Assembly (NCBI GenBank): GCA_030686995.1
Contig: CM060703.1
Coordinates: 117,065,361-117,129,360, forward strand
DNA: 64,000 bases
DNA from: Artemisia argyi
Taxonomy: Eukaryota > Streptophyta > Magnoliopsida > Asterales > Asteraceae
Direction: 5' to 3'
In this document: one piece after another, positions 1 through 9,619 of the stretch
Layout of the letters: each line of letters opens with the position of its first letter
Position numbering within the stretch: position 1 is the stretch's first letter
Position numbers and translations under genes: made by a program
The notes under the pieces: generated by a model
Told to the model about the DNA's origin: nothing
Seen by the model: the letters and a program-made list of their open reading frames with translations, nothing else
Databases searched by the model: none

Positions 1-1
1 A

Positions 2-572
2 TGGTTATGGCATCGACGTTTGAACCACTTGAACTTCAGCACAATAAACGAACTCTCTCGCAAAGATCTTGTTCAAGGCATGCCCAGACTGAAGTATGAA
101 AAGGATCATCTTTGTTCATCATGTCAATTGGGTAAAAGCAAGAAACAAACTCATAAACCAAAACCCACCAACTCCAACACCGAAGTACTCCATACCCTTC
201 ACATGGATCTGTGTGGACCCATGAGAGTGCAAAGCTTCAATGGGAAAAGATATATTCTTGTTATTGTGGATGACTATTCAAGATTCACATGGCTGAAAAT
301 TTTAAGATCCAAGGATGAAACTCATGATATCATCATCAAGATCATCAAGCAGTTGCAAGTAAGGCTCAACAAAACTGTTAGAATCATCCGCACAGACAAT
401 GGAACTGAGTTTGTTCACCAACATCTCACCAAATTCTACAAAAGTGTCGGCATCAGTCATCAGAAGAGCATTCCTCGAACTCCTCAACAAAATGGAGTCA
501 TTGAAAGAAGGAATCGCACACTAGTTGAAGCGGCTCGCACTATGCTGATATTCTCAAAAACACCAATGTTTC
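2..572 (+). pseudogene. copia element 1 pol: GAG-pre-integrase and integrase core, interrupted
   Basis: The reading frame is open from position 2. It begins inside the zinc-binding GAG-pre-integrase domain (HRRLNHLN, then CSSCQLGK) and runs into the integrase catalytic core. LHMDLCGPM carries the first catalytic Asp, DDYSRFTW follows, IIRTDNGTEF carries the second Asp, and RTPQQNGVIERRNR carries the catalytic Glu. All three catalytic residues are present. The frame stops because an LTR has inserted after the codons for MF; the protein resumes at 9620 with LWAEAIATACYTQN. The product would have cut and joined element cDNA into the host genome. It is a pseudogene because it is physically split and has downstream stops. 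Confidence 0.9.
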
Positions 573-960
573 TGTTGACATAAATAATGCCTAAAAACAT
601 TATTAACATATTATCAATATCTCTATGTTTTGATTATTACAAAATATAAACTCATAGAACTAAAACTTGTGACATAAATAAGTATTTAGTGATTAACATT
701 CTCTTTACATCCAAATCACTTAAGGTATGAATAAACAAAGTGTTTAGCGCAATTTATGATCAAAGGGAAATTTAATTAAGTATTACAAAGTTTTTTTTAA
801 TTATATAAACATATTATATATTTTTGAAAAACACTTTTGGTAATAAAGAAAAATGTTTTATTCATTCTAAATATATGAATTCAAATTTTTAACCAAAATC
901 AGTTAGTTTTTCACCAAATAAACTTTCCCCACTAAAAAACAAAAAATCTGGCCGTTACAG

Positions 961-1070
961 CTGGGCGGCCCCCTTAATTATAAGGGGTGGTCCCCTTAAT
1001 TTTAAGGGGGCCGGCCTTGATTTAAGGGGACCGGCCACGCTCCTCTGTCAGAATTTGTAGCCTATAAATA
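961..1070 (+). promoter_or_regulatory. U3 palindrome cluster and TATA box of the SIRE-like LTR
   Basis: Between 961 and 1037 there are three successive near-palindromes built from GGCCGGCC and CCCCTTAA...TTAAGGGG; for example CCCCTTAA-TT-TTAAGGGG is a perfect 8-bp inverted repeat. A TATA box, CTATAAATA, lies at 1062-1070. The position upstream of TATA in the U3 half of an LTR suggests enhancer or binding sites for a dimeric factor. The same cluster is present in reverse at about 27047-27122 and 58090-58165, and a diverged copy lies inside the SIRE-like element at 28867-28940. Confidence 0.65.
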
Positions 1071-1379
1071 CCACCTTAAATCTGGAATTTTTCTCACCTT
1101 TTGCACTCCTAAACTTTCTGTTCTAGATCTCCATTCCATTCTCTAAATCCTTTGATCATATATTCTTAAATCTTTGTTTCAAAGTGATCCAAACATCATT
1201 CTTTCAAGTGCAAGAGAAGAATACTTCTATCCCTCAAGACAAGAAGTATTACAACTTGTTGTGACCTCCACATCTAAGTTGTTAGAGCATAATCATTGTA
1301 TTTATCTCATTGTGTGATTAGTTGTGAATATTTGTTAGAAGATAGTTTAGTTAGATATAAATATAGTGTGATTGGTTAG

Positions 1380-1575
1380 TAGTTAGTTGTGAAGAAGAAG
1401 AGTTAGGAAGTAGATTGGTGTGAAGGAAATTGATGTGAAGAAGATTGGTGTGTAGAAGATAGGTGTGTAGAAGATAGGTGTGAAGAAGATTGGTGTGAAG
1501 AAGATAGGTGTGAAGAAGTGTTGTGATTAAGTAGTGAATAGGTGTGAAGTAGTTGTGTAGAAGGTGTGAATAAGT
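1380..1575 (+). repeat. about 15-bp minisatellite in the SIRE-like LTR
   Basis: Imperfect tandem units of the form AGGTGTGAAGAAGAT, ATTGGTGTGTAGAAG and similar, roughly ten copies. The same array occurs in reverse in both LTRs of the full-length SIRE-like element (about 26500-26660 and 57510-57665). It creates low-complexity Ser/Thr/His open frames that I do not regard as genes. It lies downstream of the TATA box, so it should be in transcribed LTR sequence. Confidence 0.8.
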
Positions 1576-1633
1576 TGTGACGTAGTTGTGGTGTGTAAGG
1601 TTTTCTCTGCCATAAGGGAGCTTGTTGACATAG

Positions 1634-3049
1634 TGATGAGGCGAAAAATGAACCACTTTTAGGGGGTCATTTAAGCCCGAATCCGAATTTATTTGATCAA
1701 ATATTGCCCTAAATCGTTCCTTTTGTGATTTTAGGTACTTTGGGAGAGAAATCTGGAAAAGGAAGCAATTCGGACGTTTTTGGAGCATAAAAGTGAAGAA
1801 AACGCCAAAGTCTTAATTTTCCAAGCTGGGAACAGTAGGTGACGGCGTCAAGAGCAACACCTTGACGGCGTCAAGATGAAATCTCATGAATTTCCATGAC
1901 GACCCAGAACGGATTTGACGGCGTCACGTAGGAAGGGCGTCAAGAGTAAAAGAGTCGTGACGGCCTGGAAGTTCTTAAGTCTTGACGGCGTCAGAAGTGG
2001 ATCTAGGCAGTCCGAGGAGAGTTTTGGCGGCGAGGTGACGGCGTCACATTGTTTGTCTTGACGCCGTCAGACCTGTTTTTCTATATATAGTTTTCTAATT
2101 TTCACACATTAAATAAGAAGTTATTGGGAGAAACCCTAAGTACGATTTTGGTTTAACTTTACAGGTTTTTCAAGAGTTCCAACCCCTTGATACCTTGCAT
2201 GATTAATCAAGATAAGTGTTCTTCTAATTCAATCAATATGTCTATGTGTTGGTTGTCTATATCTTGTTCTTGTCTTAATTCTATCATGCTAGGCTAGATC
2301 TCTTTTGTGTTTGCTTAGATCTAATGAAACCTAGATATTGATTATGTGTTGATTACTTGTTTATTCTTGTCTTGGATGAATGATTTATATGTTAGGCTTA
2401 AGAAAACTGGCAGATCTCCAAATGGTAATATGCTTGAACGTCTTAAGAAACATGAACCGAGGCGCACTAGGTCTTTATTTGTTGTATTTAATGCATGAGC
2501 CACTGTTTACAATCCCTATAGTTGTGTTGGGCATGGTGTAGGAGGAGATAAGAGCTCATAGAATTGGGGAGTTATGTGTGCCACCCCATGAATGGTATTA
2601 AGGAATACGATCCGTCATCCATGCAATTATAACAAGTAATTAACGTGTAAAAGATATCTAGGGAGTAGTGAAATCTAAGTAAACACATTTTCTCCAATTA
2701 CTGCTCACAACTTTAATATAATTTAGCTTATTTTCATTTTTAGTATTTTATTTTGATTGCATCTTAGTATTGGGTTAGTTGAATAGCAACTAATTCCGCC
2801 CACTCTTCCAAAACCCGAGATTTTACTTGCTTTCATAAAAATATAAAAACACAAAAATAATCATCCCTCACCTTTAGAACTAGTATTTAGGCTTTCTAAT
2901 CCTAGCGACACTATTCCTAAGCTGAACGATCAATCCCCCGGTACTTGTCACTATACTATACTACAACGATCAGGTACACTGCCTGGTGGGGGTTGTAAGC
3001 TTCTCGAGATCCCTCGAGAGGTAAAGCCTGTTGCGATTCCCACGCATCA
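1634..3049 (+). repeat. 5' LTR of Athila-type element A
   Basis: Starts TGATGAGGCGAAAAATG and ends CACGCATCA; 1,416 bp. U3 holds an array of TGACGGCGTCA palindromes (1840-2069), followed by the TATA box CTATATATAG (2081-2090). It is 22 bp longer than the 3' LTR because of one additional palindrome unit. It is homologous to 17360-18753, 22608-24022 and 62935-64000 in reverse orientation. Confidence 0.93.
1840..2090 (+). promoter_or_regulatory. TGACGGCGTCA palindrome array and TATA box in the Athila-type LTR
   Basis: Six 11-bp palindromes (five TGACGGCGTCA, one TGACGCCGTCA) plus several TGACG or CGTCA half sites occupy 230 bp, ending about 12 bp before the TATA box CTATATATAG. TGACG is the core recognised by plant TGA-class bZIP factors in as-1 elements (established knowledge). 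Here two half sites face each other with a 1-bp spacer. The arrays recur in the 3' LTR (about 8127-8334) and in element B (18341-18549 and 23588-23818). That these are activator sites is an inference from position and motif. Confidence 0.6.
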
Positions 3050-3075
3050 AGTTTTTGGCGCCGCAGCCCGGGGAA
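3050..3075 (+). other. primer-binding site of element A (tRNA-Asp type)
   Basis: Immediately after the 5' LTR, TTTTTGGCGCCGCAGCCCGG resembles the complement of a plant tRNA-Asp 3' end (TGGCGCCG plus CCGGGG), the primer commonly used by Athila-type elements. The same site lies in reverse next to the 5' LTR of element B (about 22584-22607), and a close variant serves family C (42301-42330). Confidence 0.75.
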
Positions 3076-3220
3076 TAGTTATTGTCTAGGTTAGGATTTC
3101 TTTTTATTAGGTCTACTTGCTAGATTCCTTTCTAGTAAGATTTTATTTTTATTTTTAGGTCTTCTTTAGTCTATCTCATTTCTTTGTGCTTTTGTTCGTA
3201 ACTCTTTACCATCCGACATC

Positions 3221-5454
3221 ATGGAAGGTGGTAACATCTTTGAACCCGTCATCCCACCACTACAAAACCCACCACTAGAACCCCTTAGGCCCCGAACCTT
3301 AGGAGAGTATTCCCGACCTAGCCACCAAGGCTACCGAAACACCATTGAGCTCACCGGAGCCAATGTGACCCCCTTGCTATCCGACACCATCCGGTTGGTG
3401 CATAGCGGATGTGCATTCCATGGACTTCGTTCCGAAGATCCAAACCAACATCTTAAGGACTTCCTCAAAATCGTAGATTCCATAGACTAGATGTTGCAAC
3501 TAGAGAGACGACCCGATTACGCCTATTCCAATTCTCTCTACGGGATCAAGCTAGTCAATGGCTTGAGCGTTTACCCGCGGGATCCATCACCACATGGGAT
3601 GATCTCACCACTCGTTTCCTTGCTCAATTTTTGCCACTAGGGAGAACTACTAAGCTTAGAAATGACATCTTGATGTTCCAACAACGTCAAAATGAATCTC
3701 TTTATGAAGCATGGACTCGTTTCAAGGACTTACTCCAAAAAGTCCCTCATCATGGCATAGATCTTTGGCTCCAAGTCCAAATTTTTTATGACCATATCGA
3801 CATCTCCACGAGGCGAGCCATTGACCAATCGGTCGGTGGTAAGCTACGTGATCTAAGTGCGGAACAATCATGGGAACTCATAGAAGATCTTGCTCTCTAT
3901 GACAACGAAAGTTGGAACGATCCCCGTGACTTGAACAAAACGGTCAAGGCAATATCTTTGCCTTCGAACAATTCTAGCACTCCCGACCGTAGGATCATGG
4001 AACTTGAGGACCAAGTCAAGTTTCTCATGAAATCTTACGATGCTCCTAAGCCTTCAAGCCAAGTGAATAAAATCACTTCTTCATACGAATTATGTAGTGG
4101 TCCCCACGACACTCGTGATTGTGTGGAACTCCCCGGAACAGCTTTTGCGGACTACGCATCCTCGACCGACGAAGCGGGAGATAAGTGGTACACTTTCAAG
4201 CCCGAGCCAAACACATACGGTGATTCATACAACCCCTCATGGAAAAATCACCCAAACCTTAGGTGGTAACAAAATCAACCCAATTCCTCTAATCCGCCTA
4301 ACCGTTACCAACCAACCGGTCCACCATCCAACCGTACTTTCAACAACAATCCTTCTAACAACTATGGTAGTACCAACAATCTTGAAGGATTGATGTCAAA
4401 GTTTATGGCATCTCAAGAGGCTCGCATAGCTAGGTTCGAAACCGAATTCAACCAACAACAAACGGAGATGACCAACAAGATTGACAACTTGTTGAAAGCC
4501 CTCAACAACCAAGCATTAGTCACACCTAGGAAGGACACTAGGGACACCAATAACGGAAACCAAATTAAGGATCCCTCATCATCTAAACAGGTCCACTTTG
4601 TTAATGTTGTCACTATTAAGCCGATAGATAAGGAGATAGAAGAGAGTGACAAGAATGAAGTTAGGATAGAAGCCGAGACTAAGGATGAGAATAGGGAAGT
4701 TGAGGTTGATAGTAGAGAGGAATTAGAGGAGGTAGAGCCTATAGAAGAATACTTTGATAAGTTGCCAACCAAGGAAGAACGGGAATACCATAAAGATTTA
4801 TTTGATAGTCCCGAGAGAACATATATCTTTGGCGACCCCCTTATCAAAATGGGAGACCTCTCTAACATTAACATCCCATGCAATATCGGGCACATGCATA
4901 TATGGAAAGCTTACATCGACCTTAGATCCCCCGTGAACATCATGACTAGGACTTATTACAATTGGGTGATGAAGAAGCAACTTAATTTTAGGATGATGCC
5001 TAATAAGAACCTGATAAGTAATTTTGCGGGAAGAGTGAAAGGATTGCATGTGATTATAGGGAATCTCACCTATGAGATCGATTTTATGATAGTTGAGGAC
5101 ACTCGTCCGATGATAGATGCTTGCCTAAGTCAAATAATATTTGGGAAACCATTTGTTGAGGCCACTAGGATGAGTTATGATCCGACTTTAGGGATAGTTA
5201 GATTCAAGAAAGAGAATGATGAGGTTGCTTATCAAATGCCCTACGAGATTGAGCAATACCGCCTTCTCTCTAATTTCGAAAAGGAACACAAGCAAGCGGC
5301 TTATTATAGGAATGAGGAGGATAGACGTAGAGGAGTAGAGTATGTTAGAAATAGGATGCTTGGTTTCTACAAAGAGTGCTTGCAACTAGGTCCGGAATAC
5401 AAAACTGGTTTAGAAGACGACCTAGAGAGTGAAACCAATGATGAAATCACGTAG
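3221..5454 (+). pseudogene. Athila-type gag with degenerate protease-like domain
   Basis: Starts at the ATG at 3221. A frameshift near 3486 moves the frame, which then runs from 3487 to 5454 with one in-frame TAA (4267-4269). The first half is a Retrotrans_gag capsid domain (WLERLPAGSITTWDDL, FLAQFLPLGR, YEAWTRFKDLLQKVPHHG). A knuckle-like CSGPHDTRDC follows near 4090, missing the first Cys of the usual C-X2-C-X3-H-X4-C. After a Gln/Asn-rich stretch and an acidic region comes a retropepsin-like fold (WKAYIDLRSPVNIM), but the D-[ST]-G active-site triad reads D-L-R-S-P, so it is probably inactive. No reverse transcriptase follows. The product would have formed virus-like particles. Capsid assignment is confident; the protease assignment is by position and pattern. 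Confidence 0.88.
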
Positions 5455-7919
5455 TAACCCATGACCTTGAGTCTAGCTACAAGACTCGTAAATAAAGAAA
5501 AGTTCTTCTTGGGAGGCAACCCATGTTTTGTGTGATTTTATTTGTTTGATTGTTATTTACTTCCGTATGCATGTTTTATTTTTATTGTTGGTTGATCATG
5601 TTTCTAAATTAAATAGTAGAAATACTTTACTTTGTTGTTTTGGCCTAATCTTAACTCCACCTAAAGGTATTTTTGCAAAAGATAAGTGTAAGGGGAAACC
5701 CCAAATATGTTTTTAAGAAATAACCGATCATGATTCTCCACAATATTAAATGAACATGTGTATTCGTATTTGTTAGAGTCAAATGCTTGTATTGAGTCAT
5801 AATGAAGTTTTGTAGGATTTTCCAGGAAGTAGGACCAAGTTTTTCCAGAAATTTTCCGGAAACTTAACATAAGGATTTCTGCAGGTCAATTCTGACGGCG
5901 TCAGGAGTTAAAAATCTGGAAATTTTACCGGTTTTGTTTTTCTAACGGAGTCTTATGGTTTTTGTGAATTACTAAGTTTTATAATCTCCAGGGGATCTGC
6001 AAACTTCATTCCACAAGCATTATATCTTATCTTGTTTTCTAGGATTTAGAAACTTATATAGAATGCCGCCGATTTTACGCGAGGTTGTCTTGTCTATTTT
6101 GTCAGGTTTTACAGGTTATGTATGACAAGAAGATGATTTACATTCTGGAAGGGAAGCTTTGATTGTTCATTTTCTTGGAGGAAGATTTAACCTGGCCATC
6201 CTATTATCCATACCGAGCGAATCAGGGGAGTATTTGATTTCATTCTCTTTACTTTTTCACTTTTACATTCTTTACTTGAACATTGGGGACAATGTTCATC
6301 TTAAGTGTAAGGGGAGGGTAAAAAGATGATACCTTACATATGCACTTTCGCTTGAGTTTGCTTTGTTTAATGGTAGATGTGTAATAAAACTATGAGAAAT
6401 ACTTGTTAGTGCAATTTTAGCGCCAAATTTAAATTTTTTTACAACATTTAGGTGTGAAACTTTAGCCATAGCAAGCGTCTCATGGATAGGAGATTGTATG
6501 ACTAGCACATAACCGTATATTCAGAAAAATTTTCCACCCAAATATGTGAGGTTCGCCTTTAGATTTGATAGGAAAAGCATTCATTATTAGCGCTTATGAG
6601 TGTACCGGTAGCATTTAGATTCTAGAACTTGCGTTAGTGATGCATCCCGAGACCGCTAGTGAGACTACATTCGTGTGGTAGGATTTACTACATGATAAGA
6701 GGCATTAGGATCACCCTTGTGTTAAACCCGTATTATAATTACTTGACCATTTAAGTCATATTACTTGGCTAGTTAAGTCAACTAATTTTTCCCACACCCT
6801 TAGCGTTGTACTCATTTTTAGTACACGAAACCCCTAGTACACCCCTCCGAGCCTATCTTTTCGTTTCTAACTTTAAGCATTTTACTTAAAGGAAGAATTT
6901 GTTACACCCCACTTAAATGTACACCCAAATCGCCTTAGCCTTCCGTGTATGCGCTAATTTTTAGTGCATTATTGTTATTTGTTAAACCCTAAGTTAACTT
7001 TCTAATTGATTACATGGTTGCTAAGTCGAGTCATATCCTTGTACATATTGTTTTGGGACGATTGGGACTCATGGGTAAGTACTTATTTTATGGAGTAATG
7101 GGGAAGAACAACATTTATTACCCCCATATGTACGTTAATCTTAAAAGTGCTCCAAGTGTTTTGATTTTCTTAATTCGAGTCATTAGATTAGTTTATTGTA
7201 AAATATGTAAAAATTCAAGTGTAAGGGGAATGTTCATTCCCTATGATGTATTATTTTGGATGGTAGGGCAAGAGTGTATGCAAAAAAAATAAATAAATAA
7301 AAAATAAAAAAATAAAAATCAAGAAAAAGAAAAAAAAAAAGAAAAAAAAAAGGAAAAAGAGAAAAAAACATACGGACTACCATCCCGTTTCATTTTATGT
7401 TTATTTTATGTTTTTGTTATTTTTCATTTATTAGCTTAAGTCGAGTCTAGTCTTGGCTTAGCAACGCCATATTGTACATATAATTGACTAAGATTGTTAA
7501 CTCGCCACCAGTAAAACTTCCTTTATCCAACAAAACCGTGTATTTCATATCCCTACACCGAACGTTACAACCCTTTAAAAGACCTCTTTGATAGTTTATC
7601 CTAGGTGCTTACGCCATATGGTGGAGGTTTGATCCTTTCCCAAGCCTATGGTAATCTATTTTGCTATGACAGGTAGTGACAGATATCTTCCGTTTCCATA
7701 TTGTAATCTATGCTTTATTACACCCGAGAGATGTGAGTATCTAAACACTATTTGTGAGGTGCTTGTGTATGACCTCCGTGCTTGTCTATTGGTCTTTAGT
7801 GGAACGATTATTTATTGTAATTACTTTTATATTAGTGTTAAATGACCCCTAACTTGTATTTTGACTAGAATAAAAGCGCATTTGCTTGAGGACAAGCAAA
7901 TCTCAAGTGTAAGGGTATA
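5455..7919 (+). other. non-coding 3' half of element A with repeated purine-tract modules
   Basis: No credible gene. It holds a block GGGAGGCAACCCATG just after the gag stop (5511-5525) and four copies of an AAGTGTAAGGGG-like purine tract (about 5687, 6303, 7219 and 7904). The copy at 6303 follows a perfect 8-bp hairpin GAACATTG-GGGA-CAATGTTC (6278-6297). The last follows ATTTGCTTG-AGGA-CAAGCAAAT (7880-7901) and abuts the 3' LTR, where it should act as the plus-strand primer. There is an A-rich tract at about 7281-7369. One TGACGGCGTCA site is near 5892. Confidence 0.75.
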
Positions 7920-9313
7920 TGATAAGGCGAAAAATGAATCATTTTTAGGGGGTCATTTAAGCCCGAATCCGAATTTATTTGATCAAATATTGCCCTAAAT
8001 CGTTCCTTTTGTGATTTTAGGTACTTTGGGAGAGAAATCTGGAAAAAGGAAGCAATTCGGACGTTTTTGGAGCATAAAAGTGAAGAAAACGCCAAAGTCT
8101 TAATTTTCCAAGCTAGGAACAGTAGGTGACGGCGTCAAGAGCAAATCTCATGAATTTCCATGACGACCCAGAACGGATTTGACGGCGTCACGTAGGAAGG
8201 GCGTCAAGAGTAAAAGAGTCGTGACGGCCTGGAAGTACTTAAGTCTTGACGGCGTCAGAAGTGGATCTAGGAAGTCAGAGGAGAGTTTTGGCGGCGAGGT
8301 GACGGCGTCACATTGTTTGTCTTGACGCCGTCAGACCTGTTTTTCTATATATAGTTTTCTAATTTTCACACATTAAAAGAGAAGTTATTGGGAGAAACCC
8401 TAAGTACGATTTTGGTGTAGCTTTACAGGTTTTTCAAGGGTTCCAACCCCTTGATACCTTGCATGATTAATCAAGATAAGTGTTCTTCTAATTCAATCAA
8501 TATGTCTATGTGTTGGTTGTCAATATCTTGTTCTTGTCTTAATTCTATCATGCTAGGCTAGATCTCTTTTGTGTTTGCTTAGATCTAATGAAACCTAGAT
8601 ATTGATTATGTGTTGATTACTTATTTATTCTTGTCTTGGATGAATGATTTATATGTTAGGCTTAAGAAAACTGGCAGATCTCCAAATGGTAACATGCTTG
8701 AACATCTTAAGAAACATGAACCGAGGCGCACTAGGTCTTTATTGGTTGTATTTAATGCATGATCCCCTGTTTACAATCCCTTTAGTTGTGCTGGGCATGG
8801 TGTAGGAGGAGATAAGAGCTCATAGAATTGGAGAGTTATGTGTGCCACCCCATGAATGGTATTAAGGAATACGATCCGTCATCCATGTAATTATAACAAG
8901 TAATTAACGTGTAAAAGATATCTAGGGAGTAGTGAAATCTAAGTAAACACATTTTCTCTAATTACTTCTCACAACTTTAATATAATTTAGCTTATTTTCA
9001 TTTTTAGTATTTTATTTTGATTGCATCTTAGTATTGGGTTAGTTGAATAGCAACTAATTCCGCCCACTCTTCCAAAACCCGAGATTTTACTTGCTTTCAT
9101 AAAAATATAAAAACACAAAAATAATCATCCCTCACATTTAGAACTAGTATTTAGGCTTTCTAATCCTAGCGACACTATTCCTAAGCTTAACGATCAATCC
9201 CCCGGTACTTGTCACTATACTATACTACAACGATCAGGTACACTGCCTGGTGGGGGTTGTAAGCTTCTCGAGATCCCTCAAGAGGTAAAGCCTGTTGCGA
9301 TTCCCACGCATCA
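7920..9313 (+). repeat. 3' LTR of Athila-type element A
   Basis: Starts TGATAAGGCG (the 5' LTR has TGATGAGGCG) and ends GCATCA, 1,394 bp. It lacks one palindrome unit of the 5' LTR, near 8144. Several substitutions separate it from the 5' LTR, so this insertion is older than family C at 34714-46531. Confidence 0.93.
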
Positions 9314-9619
9314 CATAGTGAAGAAAACTCTCGAGTTAGGTGCTCGGGGAGTGGAGTAGGACAAAGAAGGTGACCTTGTAGCCGAACCACTATAAATCTC
9401 TTGTCTCGCGGTTCGATCTTTCCAACTCTTATCTATTTCTTTACTTACATTATTATTGCTTTATCGTACATATTTAGTGTTGTTCATATTGTGCATGATT
9501 TGATTTCATATAGCATCGAATCTAAATTTTTGAAAACAAATAAAACTTTCAAATAATCTTTTATAACAAATTTAAAGGACGTAAAACTATTCAACCCCCT
9601 TCTAGTTTTCCACAGTTTC

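Larger units (their letters stand above)
1634..9313 (+). mobile_element. Athila-type Ty3/gypsy element A, non-autonomous (gag and protease-like only)
   Basis: A complete 7,680-bp element with LTRs of 1,416 bp (5') and 1,394 bp (3'), flanked by the target duplication CATAG (1629-1633 and 9314-9318). It has a tRNA-Asp-type primer site right after the 5' LTR and a gag/protease-like reading frame (3221-5454), then about 2.5 kb without coding capacity. No reverse transcriptase, RNase H or integrase is visible, so it needed enzymes from another element. It is inserted in the SIRE-like solo LTR. Gag similarity places it with Athila-like gypsy elements (family knowledge from memory). Confidence 0.92.
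573..9614 (+). mobile_element. solo LTR of the SIRE-like copia family, itself split by Athila-type element A
   Basis: The LTR starts TGTTGACATAAATAATGCC and ends TTTTCCACA, flanked by the 5-bp target duplication GTTTC (568-572 and 9615-9619). Without the nested element (1634-9318) it is about 1,357 bp. It matches, in reverse, the two LTRs at 26133-27509 and 57141-58552. There is no internal domain, so it is a solo LTR left by LTR-LTR recombination. It lies in the integrase of copia element 1, between the codons for F and W. Its promoter features are listed separately. Confidence 0.92.

Noticed and set aside
1351..1788. 145-codon minus frame rich in His/Leu/Thr
   Set aside because: It spans the minisatellite and crosses the junction with element A's LTR, so it is an accident of nesting.
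1840..2070. Regularly repeated palindromes that could suggest a CRISPR-like array
   Set aside because: Repeats are 11 bp with irregular spacers and sit in an LTR promoter of a plant retrotransposon.
4413..4895. 160-codon minus frame
   Set aside because: Antisense shadow of the acidic region of element A's gag frame; Ser/Leu-rich as expected from Glu/Asp codons in reverse.
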